Below, piece by piece: positions 61,630 to 64,000 of a stretch of 64,000 bases of DNA. The notes beneath the pieces are model-generated. The model saw only the letters and a program-made list of their open reading frames with translations. It did not search any database and was not told the DNA's origin. The translations under genes were made by a program, and so were the position numbers. This DNA is from Chiua virens (Eukaryota; Basidiomycota; Agaricomycetes; Boletales; Boletaceae), in NCBI GenBank assembly GCA_019787685.1, contig JAHNUO010000017.1, positions 62,001 through 126,000 on the forward strand, given 5' to 3'. Each line of letters opens with the position of its first letter. Within the stretch, counting starts at the first letter, position 1.

Positions 61630-63282
61630 ATGGCTGCTGATTTTTTTAATCCTGTTCCAGAGTACATTTGTGATGCCAAGTCGTTCAATGCTAACTACCT
61701 ACGCCCATCCAACCGACACATGATTTGACATGAATGACTTATTTCGTACGTTGCGCTCCAATCGCTCGCTTTTTCTCTTTTACTTTCTCTCGACATCTTG
61801 GTCCCGTGAAGTACATATGTTCACTAAAGAAGTTCGGGGATGTTGTACGGTAGGACGCTAATGATACAATTTTTGATACCTACTCAATGGGTGTACAGTA
61901 AAAATATACACACCGCCAGGCCTCTAAGGTGCATCTTACTCGCAGTGTGACCGCTGACATGGACACGCCAAGTAGATGCGCCAAGCTGATTCATAGCGGT
62001 TAGATATTACGGCGAGGCAGCGAAGAGCTGCGTTGTGTCCGCATTCCCGGAGGTCTTTCTATTATTATCATTTCATGTCTTTAAAAAATAAAAACTCCCG
62101 ACTCTCCTGAGTTGCGTTCCCTCGTGGCTGAGCGCTGAGCGCTGAACGTTGAACGTTGAACCCCGAGCCCCACGGCGGAATGTGCACAAATGAGGCGTAC
62201 GTAGAATATCGTCTATCGATTTGACGGGATCGTATCCCGTTGGGATGCTCATCATGCCGTCCACCAAGCTGTATGGTGTGCCGACCCAATCATCGAAGCT
62301 GGAAAAGAACTTCACGGGAGCCTTCGGACCGTAAGCAGAGTACCTGAACGGCGGTCCTTTCCGAATCACACTGATACCTATCATAGGGTGCCTAATCTCC
62401 CCTAGATCCCCAGTGGGGTAATTGAGGCAAAATAGAAAAGATTCACCCCAAACCATACCAGCTGACAGCCACTCATATGGAAGCTCAGCGTGGCGTAAAA
62501 CTTGGCGAGGCGTTGAGATTTGTCATTCTCGCCCGCACGCGCTTATCCATAAATATTGGCGAATGCAAATTTAGAATGTGAACGTTAAATGATCCGATGT
62601 TTGGCAGTTTCAATGGAGGCGTGAGATCTATAGGGTGGTGAAGTGAGGCACGGCAGTTGGCCGCGCAGCCACGGCTACGTCACGAAGCCTGCACGCCATG
62701 CTCATGATTCGTGCATAGCTATCTTGCCGGTGGTTACCGGTCATCGCTGGGTCAAGGTCTCGAATCCACTGAGTGACCTGCCAGTGACGCCACTGGCAAT
62801 GGAGATGTTGATTATCATTGCTCATGCACATGTGATACATCCTCCTTCTCCAGACTCGGGTGACCGGTGACCAATTGGTTGAACTTGCAGTAGAAGAGAT
62901 AAGGTGATCCCATCATGATACTACGTGGGGATCATCCCCAGCCGGAGCCAATAACCTGAGCATACTCTCGCTCGCAAACTTGTAAGTACCGACGCAACTT
63001 ACCCTCCATAAGCACAAGCATATACATCTCTCTGTATGATGGGAATGACTGTTCCTTGATCCCGAGCTCTAGTTTGAAGAGACGAAAAATATATCGTAGT
63101 ATACTATTTCTCGACTCGGATTCCCTGATCAAAGTCAGCTGGGCTCGAATCTTTAAAATTTCGGCGCTGCTACCATATTGACCCCCGGCGGAATCAGAAT
63201 AGTGATACCGCGGCCCGGCCCAAAAACCCCAGGGCCACGGCTTGATAGAGCAACAGCACACGACCGACAAAACGGGTGGCAC
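61630..63282. other. Gene-poor region
   Basis: No supported gene. - frames at 62073-62456 and 62932-63324 have no recognised motif. Confidence 0.4.
62127..62161. repeat. Heptamer tandem repeat, 5 units
   Basis: GCTGAGC, GCTGAGC, GCTGAAC, GTTGAAC, GTTGAAC. Same unit type as 39482-39502. Confidence 0.8.
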
Positions 63283-63920
63283 ACAACGCGTGGACGATGC
63301 GACAATGTGTCGCATTGTCGTCACGTCGTGTTCTCAATGCGTCGACGCTGTCGTCGTCGGGTGAGGTGGTACCGTGCATGGTGACAGAGGAGGGGTGAGG
63401 CGCAGGAGGCGAGGTGGAGAGGGAAAAGAGAGGTCATCGTCGTATCGTCACGTCGATGTCGCAGGTAGGTTGGCACGGGTGAACGATGCGACACGTTATC
63501 GCATCGCCGTCGCGTCGTTCCCGTCCTCTTCTCGTCCTGTCATCGTCAGGTGAGGTAGCACAGATCTGAGTGAGGTGTAGGATGCGACGTGGAGAGTAGG
63601 TGGAGAGTCGTCGTCGGCAGTGTGGAGGCACACGACGAGACGACGATGCGACACGTGTCACATCGTCATCTCGTCGTGACGAACCAGCGGGGATGCGGCA
63701 GAAGAAGGTGGGGTGAGGGTGGTGGGGGTGGCATGAAGAGAAAGGGTGTGGCGTGGGAAGTAGGTAGGGGCAACAGAGGTAGGTGGCATGTTGAAAGGTG
63801 ATTGGGTGAAGGTGAAGTGAGGGGGGGCGAGGTGTAGGACGGTGGGGAAGGACTCGGACGAACACGACGCATGGACGATACGACAACGTTGTCGCATCGT
63901 CGCTGTGTTGTGTCGTGTAC
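63283..63920. repeat. Array of four palindromic elements
   Basis: Four dyad-symmetric cores built on CGATGCGACA / TGTCGCATCG: 63293-63322, 63481-63510, 63631-63678 and about 63870-63905. Between cores, sequence is G/T-rich on the + strand and repeats phrases such as CGTC-GGTGAGGTGGTACC / CGTC-GGTGAGGTAGCAC after cores 1 and 2. Spacing is about 150-230 bp. It has a strong purine-strand bias between cores and no coding potential I trust. The array may continue beyond the window edge. Confidence 0.85.
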
Positions 63921-64000
63921 GTCGGTGTTGTCGCCGTTGTGGACGGGTAGGTGATGATCGATGAAGTCTATCGCGTTGGGGTACCGGTTCTTGCCCGCGG

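Noticed and set aside
63434..63897. Long Pro/His/Ser-rich - strand open frames over the palindrome array
   Set aside because: They follow from the strand-biased repeat composition; several frames are open at once and none has a motif.

Overview
The window looks like nuclear DNA of a basidiomycete fungus, probably an Agaricomycete. Almost every recognisable gene is split by introns of about 48-80 nt with GT-AG borders, genes lie 0.1-0.6 kb apart inside clusters, and the protein families are those of filamentous basidiomycetes. There are no bacterial operons, CRISPR arrays or rRNA genes, and I found no tRNA I could support. Exon boundaries were set by hand from splice signals and from restoration of conserved protein motifs. 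Coding lengths were added by hand as a check.

Layout, left to right. 1-9.4 kb: a GATA-finger transcription factor (-), an unrecognised conserved-looking protein (-), the DEAD-box helicase DED1 (-), and, divergent from it, a Sec72-like TPR protein of the ER translocon (+). 9.4-15.4 kb: a gene-poor island holding two diverged direct copies of a 1.6-kb segment. Each copy has a TATA box, a matching splice donor and a short conserved reading frame. 15.4-18.9 kb: divergent TPT1 (tRNA 2'-phosphotransferase, -) and APP1 (phosphatidate phosphatase, +). 21.7-32.3 kb: a RING protein, an NCS1 uracil/allantoin-type permease with very small exons, and a large Doa10/Ssm4-type ERAD ubiquitin ligase, all +. 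32.3-37 kb: gene-poor. 37-43.6 kb: a dense cluster with a possible APC13-like gene, exosome subunit RRP4, a MYND-finger protein, the exon-junction RRM protein Y14 and an HP1-like chromodomain/chromoshadow protein. 44.7-53.7 kb: a membrane-anchored coiled-coil protein with an octapeptide repeat, a basic Ser-rich protein, a CUE/DUF1771/Smr protein and a UPF0357 protein. 53.7-64 kb: sparse, with a possible small TATA-driven gene, an aldehyde dehydrogenase relic, a coiled-coil protein, a proline-rich single-pass membrane protein and, at the right edge, an array of palindromic elements.

The genes are mostly unlinked housekeeping functions in RNA metabolism, protein quality control, lipid signalling and chromatin. 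I see no secondary-metabolite, mating-type or defence cluster. Several conserved genes carry single-base frame breaks while neighbours are intact, so raw-assembly indels are a serious alternative to gene decay. The most unusual signals are the palindrome array at 63.3-63.9 kb, the duplicated 1.6-kb unit, three GC-AG introns, a 13-nt micro-exon, and the octapeptide repeat.
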